From Solen grandis (Eukaryota; Mollusca; Bivalvia; Adapedonta; Solenidae): a stretch of DNA of 64,000 nucleotides. The notes under the pieces were generated by a model. It was not told the DNA's origin and made no database searches. It was given only the letters and a program-made list of their open reading frames with translations. A program made the translations under genes and the position numbers. Positions 29,622 through 41,764 of this stretch are shown in pieces; the first letter of the stretch is position 1; each line of letters starts with the position of its first letter. The stretch is from assembly GCA_021229015.1 (NCBI GenBank), contig CM037781.1, positions 64,344,839 through 64,408,838 of the forward strand. Direction: 5' to 3'.

Positions 29622-31924
29622 ATTTTTTATTATTATTATTCTTTTCTTCTTCCTAACAAAACGCTTATTTTAATATGTTGCAATAGTCCTAGGACGATGA
29701 AATTTTTATGGGTTATTAGTCACGTGAGGAAATTTTGATTTCAATGATTGTCAGCACGCTATGACGTCACATAACGTCACAGCTAAAAATAGTGAAATGG
29801 TGTTCGCGCTCTACAGCCGTCATTTATGGTCGGATTTTCTTAAAATTTTCACAAATAGTACATCTTGAAACTAAGGTGTACATATCCTGTCAGCTAACCG
29901 AAATTCCGAAAGACCGAAGTTCTGTGGCTAAAATAAGATTCGAACATAGGACCGAAAATTTCATTTCAGCATTAAAGAGCTTCAGGATGAAATAGATAGT
30001 TGAAACTTACACAGTTTGCAGTTCTTCAGAATTTCTTAATATATTTTGAGTCGTGACGTCATATGACGTCATGTGACGTCATAAGCATACATCTAATTTT
30101 TTAAAGGCAATGATTTCGACATGATGCCAGTTGTTCAGAATAATGAAAATTTCAGAGTTATGACAGAAATGGATGCGCTTTTGAAAAAAAGCATCTTCAG
30201 CACCCTATGACGTCATGTGACGTCAAAGCTTAAAATAGTGAAAAATGGTGTTCACGCTCTACAGCCGCCATTTATGGTCGAATTTTCTTCAAATTTTCAC
30301 AGATGGTATATCTTGAAACTAAGATATGTATATCCTTTAAGCTAACCGAAATTCCGAAAGACCGAAGTTCTGTGGCTGAAATAAGATTCGAACATAGGAC
30401 CGAAAATTTCATTTTAGGATTAAAGAGCTTCAGGATGAGATAGAAAGTTGAAACTTACACAGTTTGCAGTTCTGCAGAATTTCTACAAATATTTTGAGTC
30501 GTGACGTCATAAGCATACTTCTTAATTTTTATTTTAGGACAATGATTTCGACATGATGCCAGTTGTTCAGAATAAGGAAAATTTCAGAGTTATAACAGTA
30601 AAGTATACATTTTTGAGCAAAAACATTTTCAGCACCATATGACGTCATGTGACGTTAGAGCTAAAAATAGTGAAAAATGGTGTTCACGCTCTACAGCCGC
30701 CATTTATGGTCGGATTTTCTTTAAAATTTCACAGATTTTACATCTTGAAACTAAGGTGTGCATATCCGTCAGCAAACCGAAATTCCGAAAGACCGAAGTT
30801 CTGTGGCTGAAATAAGATTCGAACATGGGACCGAACATTTCATTTTAGGATTAAAGAGCTTCAGGATGAGATAGAAAGTTGAAACTTACACAGTTTGCAG
30901 TTCTGCATAATTTCTTAATATATTTTGAGTCGTGACGTCAAATGTCGTCATGTGACGTCATAAGCATACTTCTTAATTTTCATATTAGGGCAATGATTTC
31001 GACATGATGTCAGTTGTTCAGAATAATGAAAATTTCAGTGTTATGACAGTAAAGTATGAGCTTTTGAACAAAAGCATCTTCAGCACCCTATGACGTCCTG
31101 TGACGTCAGAGCTAAAAATATTGAAACATGGTGTTCGCGCTCTACAGCCGCCGTTTATGGTCGGATTTTCTTCAAATTTTCACAGATGGTACACCTTGAA
31201 ACTAAGGTGTGCATATCCTGCCAGCTAACCGAAATTCCGAAAAACCGAAGTTCTGTGGCTGAAATAAGATTCGAACATAGGACCAAAAATTTCATTTTAG
31301 GATTGAAGAGCTTCAGGATGAGATAGAAAGTTGAAACTTACACAGTTTGCAGTTCTGCAGCATTTCTACAAATATTTTGAATCGTGACGTCATTGGACGT
31401 CATAAGCATACCACTTAATTTTAATTTGGGGCAATGATTTCGACATGATGCCAGTTGTTCAGAATAATGAAAATTTCAGAGTTATTGCAGTAAAGTGTGC
31501 GCTTTTGAGCAACAGCATTTTCAGCACCCTATGACGTCACGTGACGTCAGAGCTAAAATAGTGAAAAATGGTATTCGCGCTCTACAGCCGCCATTTGTGA
31601 TCAGATTTTCTTCAATTTTTTACAGACGGTACATCTTGAAACTAAGGTGTGAATATTTTGTCAGCTAACCTTAATTCCGAAAAACCGAAGTATTGTGGCT
31701 GAAGCAAGATTCGAACATAGGACCTTTAAACTAGAAATCAAGTTTGCAGTCATGTCCTGACGTCATATAACATTCATGTTACGTCACAGACTAATACTAA
31801 GTTCTTATCATTTGCACTAATTTCGGAATATAATGTCAATTGTTTAGCATGAACATGAAATACTACCAGAGGTGAATCATTACATGAAAACTTCTATTTC
31901 CTGCTTTTTGCATTTACACAGCTT
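29622..31924 (+). repeat. array 3: 430-450-bp satellite monomers, 5 copies
   Basis: It starts again with a TTATTATTATTC tract and TTCTTCCTAACAAAACGC leader. Monomers of the array 1 subfamily are keyed on AGCAC at 29,753, 30,199, 30,631, 31,082 and 31,523 (spacing 432-451). Some second CRE clusters are shortened: the second copy has lost the first two sites of the triplet. The last copy decays into GACATGAAATACTACC-type sequence before the 3' end. Frames at 29,792-29,995 and 31,090-31,326 are repeat translations. Confidence 0.9.
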
Positions 31925-31966
31925 GCAGAAAGTCCTATCATTCGTTTTCACGAAATGACATCTAGT
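31925..31966 (+). mobile_element. 3' end module 3 of the nested elements
   Basis: GCAGAAAGTCC (31,925-31,935), hairpin TCATTCGT/ACGAAATGA with one bulge (31,938-31,958), then CATCTAG, with CTAG at 31,962-31,965, and T. It closes the whole composite; the following DNA is unrelated. Confidence 0.75.
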
Positions 31967-31995
31967 TGTTTTATGTGTGTGTAAAATAATAAATT

Positions 31996-32180
31996 GGAGG
32001 ACGCCGTGGTCCAGTGGGTAACGTATCCGATTACGGATCCGAAGGTTGTGGGCTCGAACCCCGTTGGAGGCAAGAATTATTCCCGACCTTCCCATGCGCA
32101 AAGTACTGGTCCAACCCAGGACCCGTTGAGAGGGATAAGCATAAGTTGTAAGAACTTGTTTCCCAATCGACGTAAAATAA
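31996..32180 (+). mobile_element. tRNA-Arg-like SINE
   Basis: The head reads GACGCCGTGGTCCAGTGGGT and AACGTATCCGATTACGGATC, with an ACG anticodon position as in tRNA-Arg(ACG). Then a B-box GGGCTCGAACCCC, a body of about 90 bases, and a tail GACGTAAAATAAATAAG. GTAAAATAA occurs before (31,981-31,989) and after (32,172-32,180). This may be a short target duplication, but the SINE tail could by itself end in such a sequence. It is a third SINE type in the window. Confidence 0.8.
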
Positions 32181-32299
32181 ATAAGTTTAAACTAAAAGGA
32201 TAAATGAAGGCAATACGAGTGTATCCTCGTTAGAACCTCGTTAAACAGTAGTCCCTGGTTCAGAGCTGAAAATAACGATTAATCGGATTAAAAATTCCG

Positions 32300-32426
32300 A
32301 TGAAAATTTCTGTTTGTGTGCCTGCATATCTGTGTTTCATTACCGGTGCATATCGATCGTGGAAATCGTTCTGCCAATCACCAACTATGTTTTGATATAT
32401 CATGTATGTATATACTATATGTTTAA
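32300..32426 (+). repeat. dispersed repeat R, copy 2, right half
   Basis: TTTGTGTGCCTGCATATCTG, CATTACCGGTGCATATCG and TTTTGATATATCATGT match copy 1 at about 10,800-10,930. It begins close to where the left half (ending 15,225) left off. Clean sequence ends here. Confidence 0.65.
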
Positions 32427-35400
32427 AAAACCCCAAAAAAAAATTGTTTAAAATAACCCCAAGAGGTTTTTTTGTTCAACTTTTAAAGTTCAAAAAAAAT
32501 TTAATATAGTGAAAAAAGTGTGGGTTTTCCGTAATCGGGGAGTTTCAGTTAGGGGTTTATATGCGATGCAAACCCCCCACGACAAATTGGGAAAGAAAAA
32601 GACTGACAACTGGGTTTATCTCCGGGGGACGTGTTTTAAAAGAAAAAAATGTCGAAATCATTAGGGAATAAAAAAATTTTCCCGGTGGGGGAAAAAACCA
32701 AAAACCCCGTAAGAAAGGGGTGAAAAATTCCCCGGGGCACCCTTTTTAAAAAAAATTGGTTCCCGGGGCCCCGGGGACATCGATGATAAAAAACCCTGGA
32801 AAGGGGTTTTTTTTAAAATTTTTCTTTAAAAAAAAAAATTTTAAAAAAAAAAAAAATTTTAAAACCCTTCTCGTGGGGATTTTTAAAAACAAAAATCAAA
32901 AAAAAAGGGGTTTTGATTTTATTCGGTTTTGCTTTTTAAAAATAAAAAGGGGAAAAAAAACCGGACCAAATTTTAAAAACCCTTTGAATGGCGAGGTTTT
33001 TGGGGGTTTAAAAGTTTTTCCGGTTTTTGGCGAGGGTTTCCTGTTAGACTTTTTGTTGGGGGAAATTTTTTTTTGCCCCTTTAATGTAAAACAAAAAGAA
33101 AGGGAAAATTTTGTTTTGTTTTTGGGATCACCTTTTAAAAAAAAATTTTCTTTTTTAAAAAATTTTTTTGATTTTTTTCACAATATGGGGAAAAAAGGTT
33201 TCGATTTAAAAAAAAAAGGGGAAAAAATTTTAAAAAGAAAAATTTTTAAAAAATTAAGAAATTTAAAAAAATTTTTTGGGTTTTAAAAAGGGTTTTCCAG
33301 GGGAAACCCCTATTTTTTTCTTTTTTTGGGCTTTAAGGGGGTTTCAGTTTTAAAAAAAATTGGGGGTAAGGGCAGGGGTTTTTTTCGTTTTTTAAAAAGG
33401 GGCATTCCCGGGGGAGATTTTTTTTTTTTTCCCCCCCGAATTTTCATCAAAACCCTTTGCTAAATTTTAGGGGTTTTTTTTTCGTCTACCAAAAATTTCC
33501 CTATCCCCTTTTTTTTTCTTTAGCACATGTTTTTCGTGTAGGAAAGGGAAAATTAAATTTTGATCCGGGAATAAAAAAAAAGCGAAAATTTTTCAGAAAA
33601 TTCCCCCTTTAAAAAAATTTTTTTAAATTTTCAGAGATTTGCCCTTTTCCCGGGTTTTTTCAAACCCCCCCTGGGTGAAAAAAATTTTTTTTTCTTTTTT
33701 TTGGGGAAAACCTTTTTGTCAAAATTTTTTTTTCCATCATTTCAAATTTTTTATATTAAAAACACCAAAAAATTTTTCTTTTTTCGAATAAACTGTTTTT
33801 AAAACCTTTTTCCCCCCTTTTTCCCCCTTTTTCCCCCAATTTTTTTCGGTTCTTTTTTTTTTTTTTTTTTTATTCTTTTTTTTTAAACTTAAATTTTTTC
33901 CCCTCCCCCTCTCAATAGTTATGTTTTCCTCCCGAATTTGGATGTGGGGGCCCCCAAAATTTTTTAACTACCCTTTTTAAAAAACAAAAAAGGGGCTATA
34001 AAAAAAAGTAAAAAGTAACGAATTGGCGAAATTTTTTTAAAAAACCAAAAAAGCCCCAAAAAATTTTTCTGTTTTTGATTAAAAAATAGAAAATTAAAAT
34101 TCATTATGAAAAAAAATTTTTGGAAATTAGTAGATTTATGAGAAAGGTTTTTGGGGAAAAAAACCCCAAAACCCCAAAAATTCAGCCCCTTAATTTTTTA
34201 AAAAAAAAAGACAAAAAATTTCTTCGAAAAAAAAATTTTTTCTGTTTTTAATTTAATACAAGAAAAGGGTTTTGGTTCCCCATCGACCTGTGTTTTTTTT
34301 TACGAAAAAAAAAATCGGGGTGGGGTTTTTTTCCCAAAAAACCCCCCCCCGAAATTTCCCGCAATCATTTTGTTTTTTTTGGATAATGCGTTTCCATACC
34401 CAAAAAACACTTAAATGAAATTTTTCCCAAAAAAAGAAAAAATCTTTCCCCTTTTTTGCCCTGCATTTTAAAAGATAAAAAAAAAAAACCCAAAAACATT
34501 TTCCAGGGTTTAAATTTAAAAAAGTAGCCGAGCCGATGTTTATTTTTTTTCCCCTTTTTTTTTAAAAACCCCCTTTCCCGAATTTTTTAAAAATTAAAAT
34601 TTTTCCCTTTTCGGCTTTTAACTTTTTTTTCTTTTTTTTTGGCCTGGGCGTGTCTTTCTATTTTTTCCCTTTTTCCCCGTGAAAAGGGAAATCCGTTTTT
34701 GTGTATAAATTTCCAGGGCCCCTGTGAAAAAAAACCCAAAAACGAAGTTTTTTGGGGGGGGGCTTTTTTTTTTGTAAAACCCCCCTTTTTAAAGGGGATC
34801 GTTTTTTGGGGGGTTTATAAGGGATTTTTCCCTTTTTTTTAAAATTTTTTTTTTAAACGTTTTTTTAAAAAACAAAAACTTTTTTTAAATAAAACAGTGG
34901 AATTTGTTTTCAATCACAAAAAACCCCACCCTTTTCCCCTAAATTTTTGGGGGTTAAAAAAAAGGGGATTTAAAGGTTTTAAAAATGGGGCCCATTCGTT
35001 CCCAAAAAACCCCGCATTTTGGGCTAGTTTTAACAGTTTTTTTTCCCCCCAAAATAACAATTCATTTGAATTTTTTTTAATTTTAAAAAAATTTCCCGAG
35101 ATCCCCTTTTTGGGTGAATTTTCCCCTGAACGTTGAAAAAAGGATTTCCCAAAAAAATGCTTTTTTATAAATTTAAAAAAAATTTCCCCTTTCTTTTTTT
35201 AAACCCCCTCGAAATTTTCCCCTTTTCAGCCATTAAGTTTCCCCGGTCAGTTAATCCGGGGGTTTTCACTTTTTTGGGAAATTTTTATAAAAAATTTCCG
35301 CCCTTTTCCCGCCCTTTTTCCCCCCCAAAAATTTTTAAACGTTTAAAAAAACCTTTAAATTTTCCCCCCAAAAATTTCGGTTTTTTTTCCCCCCAAAGCC

Positions 35401-38400
35401 TGGGAAAAAACTCCACGCAGTTTTTCCCATTTCGAAAAAGGGGGAAATTTTTGGGACTTTTTAGGTTACAATTAAAAGGAAAAATTTTCAAATTTTGAGA
35501 ATTAAACTTTCAAAATTTTTTTTACAAAAATAAAAATTTTTTCCCTTTTTCATGAGTGCCTTTTTTATGCGGGATTGAATAAATCATCAAAAGATTTTAA
35601 AAAAGGGATTAGTACCCCACCATTTTGAAATTTTAAAGCCAGCAAAAAAGGGGAAGCATGGCTTTAATTTTTTTTTGATTTTTATATCCCTGGACAGGTT
35701 TTTAAACTTTGATTTTTTTTTTAGTCAAACCCACCAAAAAGCCACGGGATAGGGAAAAACCCCACTTCCCCTAAAAGTTGGGGCTTTTTTAAAAAATTTA
35801 AATCTAGGCCACTGCCCATTACTGGTGTTGGAATTTCCCGCGCTCAATGCCATTTTCAAAAAAAAAGTGATTTTTTCAGAAAAAAAAAGGCTTTTTACAA
35901 AAGAGTTTTGAGGTGTAAGGGACCTTTTTTTTGGAATAAAAATTAAAGAACCCCATCCAAAATTAAGGTGATCAAGAAACCCCTTATTGACTATTGGCAT
36001 TTTAAAGTTCAATTTGGAAGTTTTCATTATGTTTTTTAATCAGGAGATGTTCTATAAAGGAATAAGAATCTCCTGTTTTAATAAAGTTTGGACCCCTTTG
36101 GGTTGTCCCCTATTTTAAGTTTTAAATGAAAAAAAAAAAAGTGTCTGATTTCCCAAAATATTATTTGGGAATCTCTGTGTTTGTTAAAATTATACATAAC
36201 CTCAGATTGTTAATTTTTTTAAAAAAATTTACCCCAAAGTTACATGCCTTAAAACTGTCGTTTTAACCCAAAATTCTTAATGGGTTTTTTCCAGACGGGA
36301 AAAAATTATGCTTGACTAAAAAGTCAAGTTTTTTTATGCAAAAAATATATTTATAGAAGGAAAAAGTAAAATTGATTTTTTAAGGTTCATTTAAAGTTGC
36401 TGTTTTTAACTTTTGTCCAATTTTTCAAGTCAAAACGGAGGAAGTTTTTGCTAAAGAAGTTTCTATCATAATTTTTACGGGCCCAAATTTTTGGGGCTGT
36501 TTGCTTTTTCCCATTTTAATTTTTAAGAAACCTTTTAAATTTACTATTTTCAAAAATTTTAAATTTTAAAAAACCTTGGGTTTTGGAACTGGATAAGAAA
36601 AAAGAGAAAAAAAATCTAGGGGCCCAGTTTCAATGAAAAGCTTTCTTTTCTTTATTCCTTAAAACCCTTTATAAAAAATTTAAAACCCCCAAAAAAAATT
36701 TTTTTTTTGGGGAAGCTTAAATGTCTTTTAAATAGCAATTCCCCTTTCATAGTTCTTACAAAACATTTTTTAAAACCAAATTTTTTTTTTTTTTTTTTGT
36801 TTTCATTTTACCATGTAATTAAAAAAGGGAGTCCAAAGGAAAGTATAATGATTAAAAATTTAAATTAAAAAAAATTTTTGGGATTAAAAAATTATCTTTT
36901 CAGACCGGGTTTAAATACGAAATCTTTTTTACTTACCGATTTATTTTAGTGAAAGATTTAAACCTCTTTTTAAATTTTCCGCTCGTGAAAATTTGGTTTC
37001 CGCCTTTAAAATTTCCCCTATTTCCGGGATATCCCATATTGGAAGTTGCAAATTTCGTCTAAAATTTTAATGGGTTTGAATGTAAAGTCATGTATGCAGT
37101 TGTAAAACCTTAGAGTGTTATTTGTTGGGCCCTCCATTCTAAACGTCGTGATGTACGGGAAAAAAACGTGTCGTGAAAGTCTTTGGGAACTTTTCTTTAA
37201 AATTTGGGAGTTTGAAAAAATTAAAATATTTTTTGGGCTTTTTTATCTTGCTGCCATGTTACCAAATTACATTCTAAAAAAGGAAAAAACCCCCCGTTAC
37301 TAGTTAAATCGGAAAACCCAAAACCGCAAAACCCGGCACAATTGTACCTCTCGGAAAAACGTTTAAAATTTTTACAAATCTGTTTTGTTGAACAAAGGGA
37401 AAAATTTTTTCATGTTTACAAGGCTTTTTTTTTTGGCAACTTTTTAGCCTCCTTAGAGAAGTCAACATTGCATTTTTGATAAAAGTTAGATATAGTGCGG
37501 TTTTTGAAAGCTTGGGGTTTGGAAAGCCAATTTTGTGCAAAAAAAAACTGTAAACAAAGAAAAGTTTAAAATTTTTAGGGTTCATCCGCATTTCATTCTT
37601 TAAAACTACCTTTAAAAAACGTATCTGCCCCCAAAAATTTTGAGGCTGGGGAAAATTTTAAGGGTAAAAGCGTCTTTTAAATTTTATTTTTTTTTTGCGG
37701 GGTCTTGAGTTCTGGGGGCCCAGCTCCCGACTTTTTTTTTATACTTTTTTTTTTTTAATTTTCTTGGGTTTTTATATTTGAATTTTTTTTAATTCTAGTT
37801 TTATTCTTCCTTTTTTTTGGGTTTTTTAAACCCTTTTGTTTTAAATCTTAGACCCCGGACCCTGATATTCAGTAAAAAAAAACACACACACAAAATAAAA
37901 AAAAAATTACCTTCTATATAAAAAATTATTTATAGAGAGGCCCGTTTTTTGTAATAGGGAGGGTCCTGGTTAGACGGGTTTGGGGGGTTTAAGGTCAAAA
38001 AAGTATGCGAGGGGAACGGTTTTTTTAAATTGTAAGCCGTTAATTAAATATTTTTGTTTTTAATCTTTTTTGGTAGAGTCTTAAAAAAACTGTAGTGTCA
38101 CTATTTCGAATCTGTATGTAAAAACTCAAAAAAGAACTTTGAGTTTGGGTTTTATGCTTTCCCAATGGTCCCCTTCATCTCTTTTTAACTTATTTGTATG
38201 GTGAAATTATGTTTTTTTTTCAGAACATGTTTAAAATTCAAGCTTTGGGCGCCCCCAAAAAGACTGCATGCGTTTCAAAACAATACAGGGGGAGTTTTAA
38301 AAACCTTTTTTTTAAAGAATATTGAAACTGTTTAGGGGTTAAAGGTTTCACCAAAAAATTTTTTTGACCCAAGTGGTTTTTTTAAAAAAATTTTCAAAAA

Positions 38401-40984
38401 ATGTTAGATGTTTTGAGAGTAAATTAAAGGGCCAAAACTCCTTGTCAGCTGGGCCGAAAATCAGCAAAAATACCAAACAAATGGAAAGCTTGGTTTTGAA
38501 CATAGATTATTTTTTCAAATTACCCGATTTTAAAGGGGCCATAACTTACACAGTTTATTCAAATTTTTTCCCAAAATTTTAAACCCTTGTAACTTCATGT
38601 GTTTTGTACTTTTTTAACCTTCAAACCTTTTTTGTTTTTGAAGCATCAAATAAAAAGGGATCAAAAAATTTTTGAATTGATCATACATTTTTTAATTTTT
38701 TTTCCCAAAAAAAATAAAATTGCAGTACACGGGCAACCCCCATCTCAATTTAAAGTTTGTGCCCTGAAATTAAATTCCCGGCCCCCCAAAGTTTTGGGCC
38801 CCAAAATTCCCCCCAATTTCCAAAGCATAAAACTTTACGATAAAAGTTTTTAAAAAAATGAAAAAAAATTTGGGAATCTTAAAAAAAAAATGAAAAGTTA
38901 TAACTTAGGGACGGAAAATCTTTTAAAAATACCCCCCTTTTTAAAATTTTTGTTTTCATAAATTTTGTCCCTGAAAACTAAAAAAATTTTTTTTTTCCCA
39001 AATTTTACTACGGTAAATTTTTAGTTGTTTTATAAAATTTGAACCAGATTTTTTTAAAAATGTTTTTTTCCCTGAGTTTCCTTCGAAAATCAAAATTTCT
39101 TTTTTTCATATTCACAAAAATTGAAAAATTTCCCCATAGACTTTAAATGTTAACTTATAAAACAAACCTGCTAATTAGTGTGAAATTTAAATGTTTTCGT
39201 AAAAATTTAATTTTAGAAAAGGTTTATAAAGGTTTTTCCCTTCCCCGGTTTTCCCCGATTCGATGTTTCCATTTTTTTTGCCCAAAATTTAAAGAAGCTT
39301 TCAAATCGTAAGTGTAAATTTTTAAATTTTTATTTTTTTCATTAATTTAATTCTTTAAAATTCGATTTCAAGGGCTTAAACCCACGGTCTTTTAGTATCT
39401 GTTTAAGCGGGACGCTCCTCTGACTATTTTTTTTAAAACGGGAAAGGGTTTGGGCCCGGGAAAGTTTCTATTTTTTGTCGGTCACGTGATTTTGTAGAAA
39501 GTAATAAGGGGGGTTTCCGCCAGTCAGTCTGTTGTAAACTGCCCACCGGGAAAAAGATTAAGTTGATAAGTTTATCATTGTTGATTTTTAAAGGTTTTGG
39601 TATCTCGATGCAAGTTCTGTCTCCCGAGAAGTCACCGGGTTTTTGTTAGGGGCGAAAGTTTTCAAAAACCCATTTTTAAATCCCAAAGGGGTTTCCGATA
39701 ATCCTAAAAATTGGGTTTGGGACCCTTCATTTAAGCGTCAATTTCGTTTCCCTTGTCCCCGGTATAGAAAATTGTCAAACGTAGGGTTTTTTTTTTAGGT
39801 ATTTTTTTTTCAGTTTTAATTTTTTAAGGGTTTGGCCCGGGGGACACCCATTTTAAGGGGTTTTCTTTCCCCTTTTTTTGGATAGCCCAGTCAGGGTTTA
39901 TTGTGGGGTTTTTGACCGGAAAATTTAGAGTTTTATATTTTTTTAAAAAAATCTTTTTTGTTTTTTGTTTGACCCCGTGTTTTTTGTGTTCCCTTTTAAA
40001 ATCTTTTTTATTGTATCTTTGGGTTTCTTAATATGGGCTAGAAAACCCAAATTTTACAATTAAGTATATGTAATATTTAGAAATAGTTACCCCCAAATTA
40101 AAAGTTCATTTTAAAAATACTTTTTAATCCCCCCTACTTAAAAAAATCCGGGAAAAAAAACTCTCGGTGAAACTTTTTTTTTTAATGTCTTAAAGTGAAA
40201 AAATTTTTCAAAAAAATTATTTCGAAAAAATTGCAAGATTGGAATATGGGTTTTGGGGGGGTGGGGGGAGGGTTATACCTAAAACCTCCTTGATCATTTT
40301 AGGAATGTTGTTCTAAAATTTGGTGGCGGACTTAAACCCTCCAGTGTCAAAATTGCGTCATTTAAATTATAAAAAAACATTGCATTTACATGGGGACAAA
40401 CTGGCCCTTTTGAATGTGAAATTAAAAGATTTTTTTTTTCAGCTTCACATGCGCACTGGAAAGCGAGGGAAAGGGGAAAAAGGGAAAAAACCCCATTGCA
40501 TGATTGCGAAAAAACGCGAAGAGGGGCAATTATGAAAAATGCGATAGGACACGTAAAACACGATCCCAAGGGCATTATATAAAGCACTTTCGTATTGTCG
40601 CGTTTTAAATCATCTTTCTGTGCGTGCCCAGTATCAGGGCAAATCGCTTTTTCTCTTTTTGTTTCGAATTTGCGTTTTATTTTCAACCATTCAAGGGAAA
40701 AAATACCCCTTATGGATTTTTTAAAAAAGTAGCAGGGATCTAACATTTAAAGGTGTTTAAAAAACCCCCACTTTCTTCAAAAAATTTGCTTTTCACAAAA
40801 AAGACAGAATTTGTTTTACAGTTAAAAAAACTATGAAAAATATCGGGAAAGATAAAAAACGAGGTTTTGCAAAGAAACCAAAAATTTGTGAAAAACTTTC
40901 CCAATTGTGCCCCTTTGTTTCAAATTGTAAACAATGGATAAGATGTTGTTGTCTGAAAATTTGGTAAAGGGGGTTTATTCTCCA

Positions 40985-41075
40985 AATGGTAAAAAAATTG
41001 AAAAAAACAAAAACAAAAAAAAAAAAAAAACAAAAAAAAAAAACAAACAAAAAAAAAAAAAAAAAAAAATTTAAC
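40985..41075. repeat. A-rich low-complexity tract
   Basis: Runs of A broken by single C, G or T. The exact length is not trustworthy in this region. Confidence 0.8.
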
Positions 41076-41764
41076 AGTATTAAAAGTAAAATTTTTTTCT
41101 TCTGTCCCTTAGAAAAAAGTGCAGAAAAAATAAGTTTAAGAAGAGGGTATTTATTGAAATCCTTCCTGTGGTAATTGAAAAATAGCGCTGAAAAAGTAAT
41201 CAAAGGGACAAACAGAAAAAAAAATAAAAAGGCAAAATATGCACATTGGGTTTATTAGTGAAACTTATATGAAATTTTAAATTGAAATCAATTGAAATCA
41301 ATCCAGAAATTTTAAAAAATAGCGCGGGAACAAAAAAATTTCAAAAAAATATAAATTTAGAAAAAAAAATCATTCAACCTTTAAAAAAACTATATAATAT
41401 GCACACCTGTTTTTTGCTAGTAAAAACTTCCTATAAATTTTCGATTAAAAACCATAAAATTATTTATTGACAAAAAAACCGGGTAAAAAAACCCCCAAAA
41501 AATTTTCTTTAAAAGGGGGACAAACTTATAAAAAAAACCCATTCAACATTAAAAACTTTTTACAATATGAAAAATTTGTGCTTGTTTTTGGAATCTTCTT
41601 AAAAAAATTTGATTGAAATCAATCAGTGGGCAAAAGAAAAATAGCATGGAAAAACTAGAAATGTTTCCATAGGAAACAAAAATGCTTCCACAATCGCTTT
41701 TTAAAATGAAAATTATGTAAAGCCCTTCGCCCAGTTTTGACAAGATTTCAAATTTAAATGAAAA

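Larger units (their letters stand above)
15622..31966 (+). mobile_element. nested cluster of rolling-circle-like (HINE-type) elements
   Basis: Five 5' modules share a hairpin of AGGACTTTCTGC and GCAGAAAGTCCT followed by ATTGGGTTTGT and a T-rich microsatellite (hairpins at 15,627, 15,692, 15,742, 24,997 and 25,047). Three 3' modules share GCAGAAAGYCC, a second hairpin and CTAG (ending 19,467, 27,800 and 31,965). GGACTTTCTGC at one end against GCAGAAAGTCC at the other makes subterminal inverted repeats. Each 3' end is followed by T. These traits, with internal tandem arrays and no terminal duplications, fit non-autonomous Helitron/Helentron relatives. No Rep/helicase coding is present. Adjacent opens and closes suggest elements inserted into one another's TTATT microsatellites. 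Classification is inferred. Confidence 0.65.

Noticed and set aside
19469..31924. A CRISPR-like or regular short-repeat array
   Set aside because: The repeats are 430-454-bp satellite monomers in an animal genome, with no short direct repeats and unique spacers and no Cas genes.
31996..32070. A functional tRNA-Arg(ACG) gene
   Set aside because: The anticodon arm is good, but the sequence continues into a body and A/T-rich tail as in a SINE, and the acceptor ends do not pair well.
32756..33286. The longest open frame in the window (176 codons, plus strand)
   Set aside because: It consists of runs of Lys, Phe and Gly produced by expanded homopolymers in low-quality sequence. No domain, and the region is not trustworthy.
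40294..40746. 150-codon minus frame with a hydrophobic stretch
   Set aside because: It lies in the same low-quality region, has no recognisable family features, and base errors make the frame meaningless.
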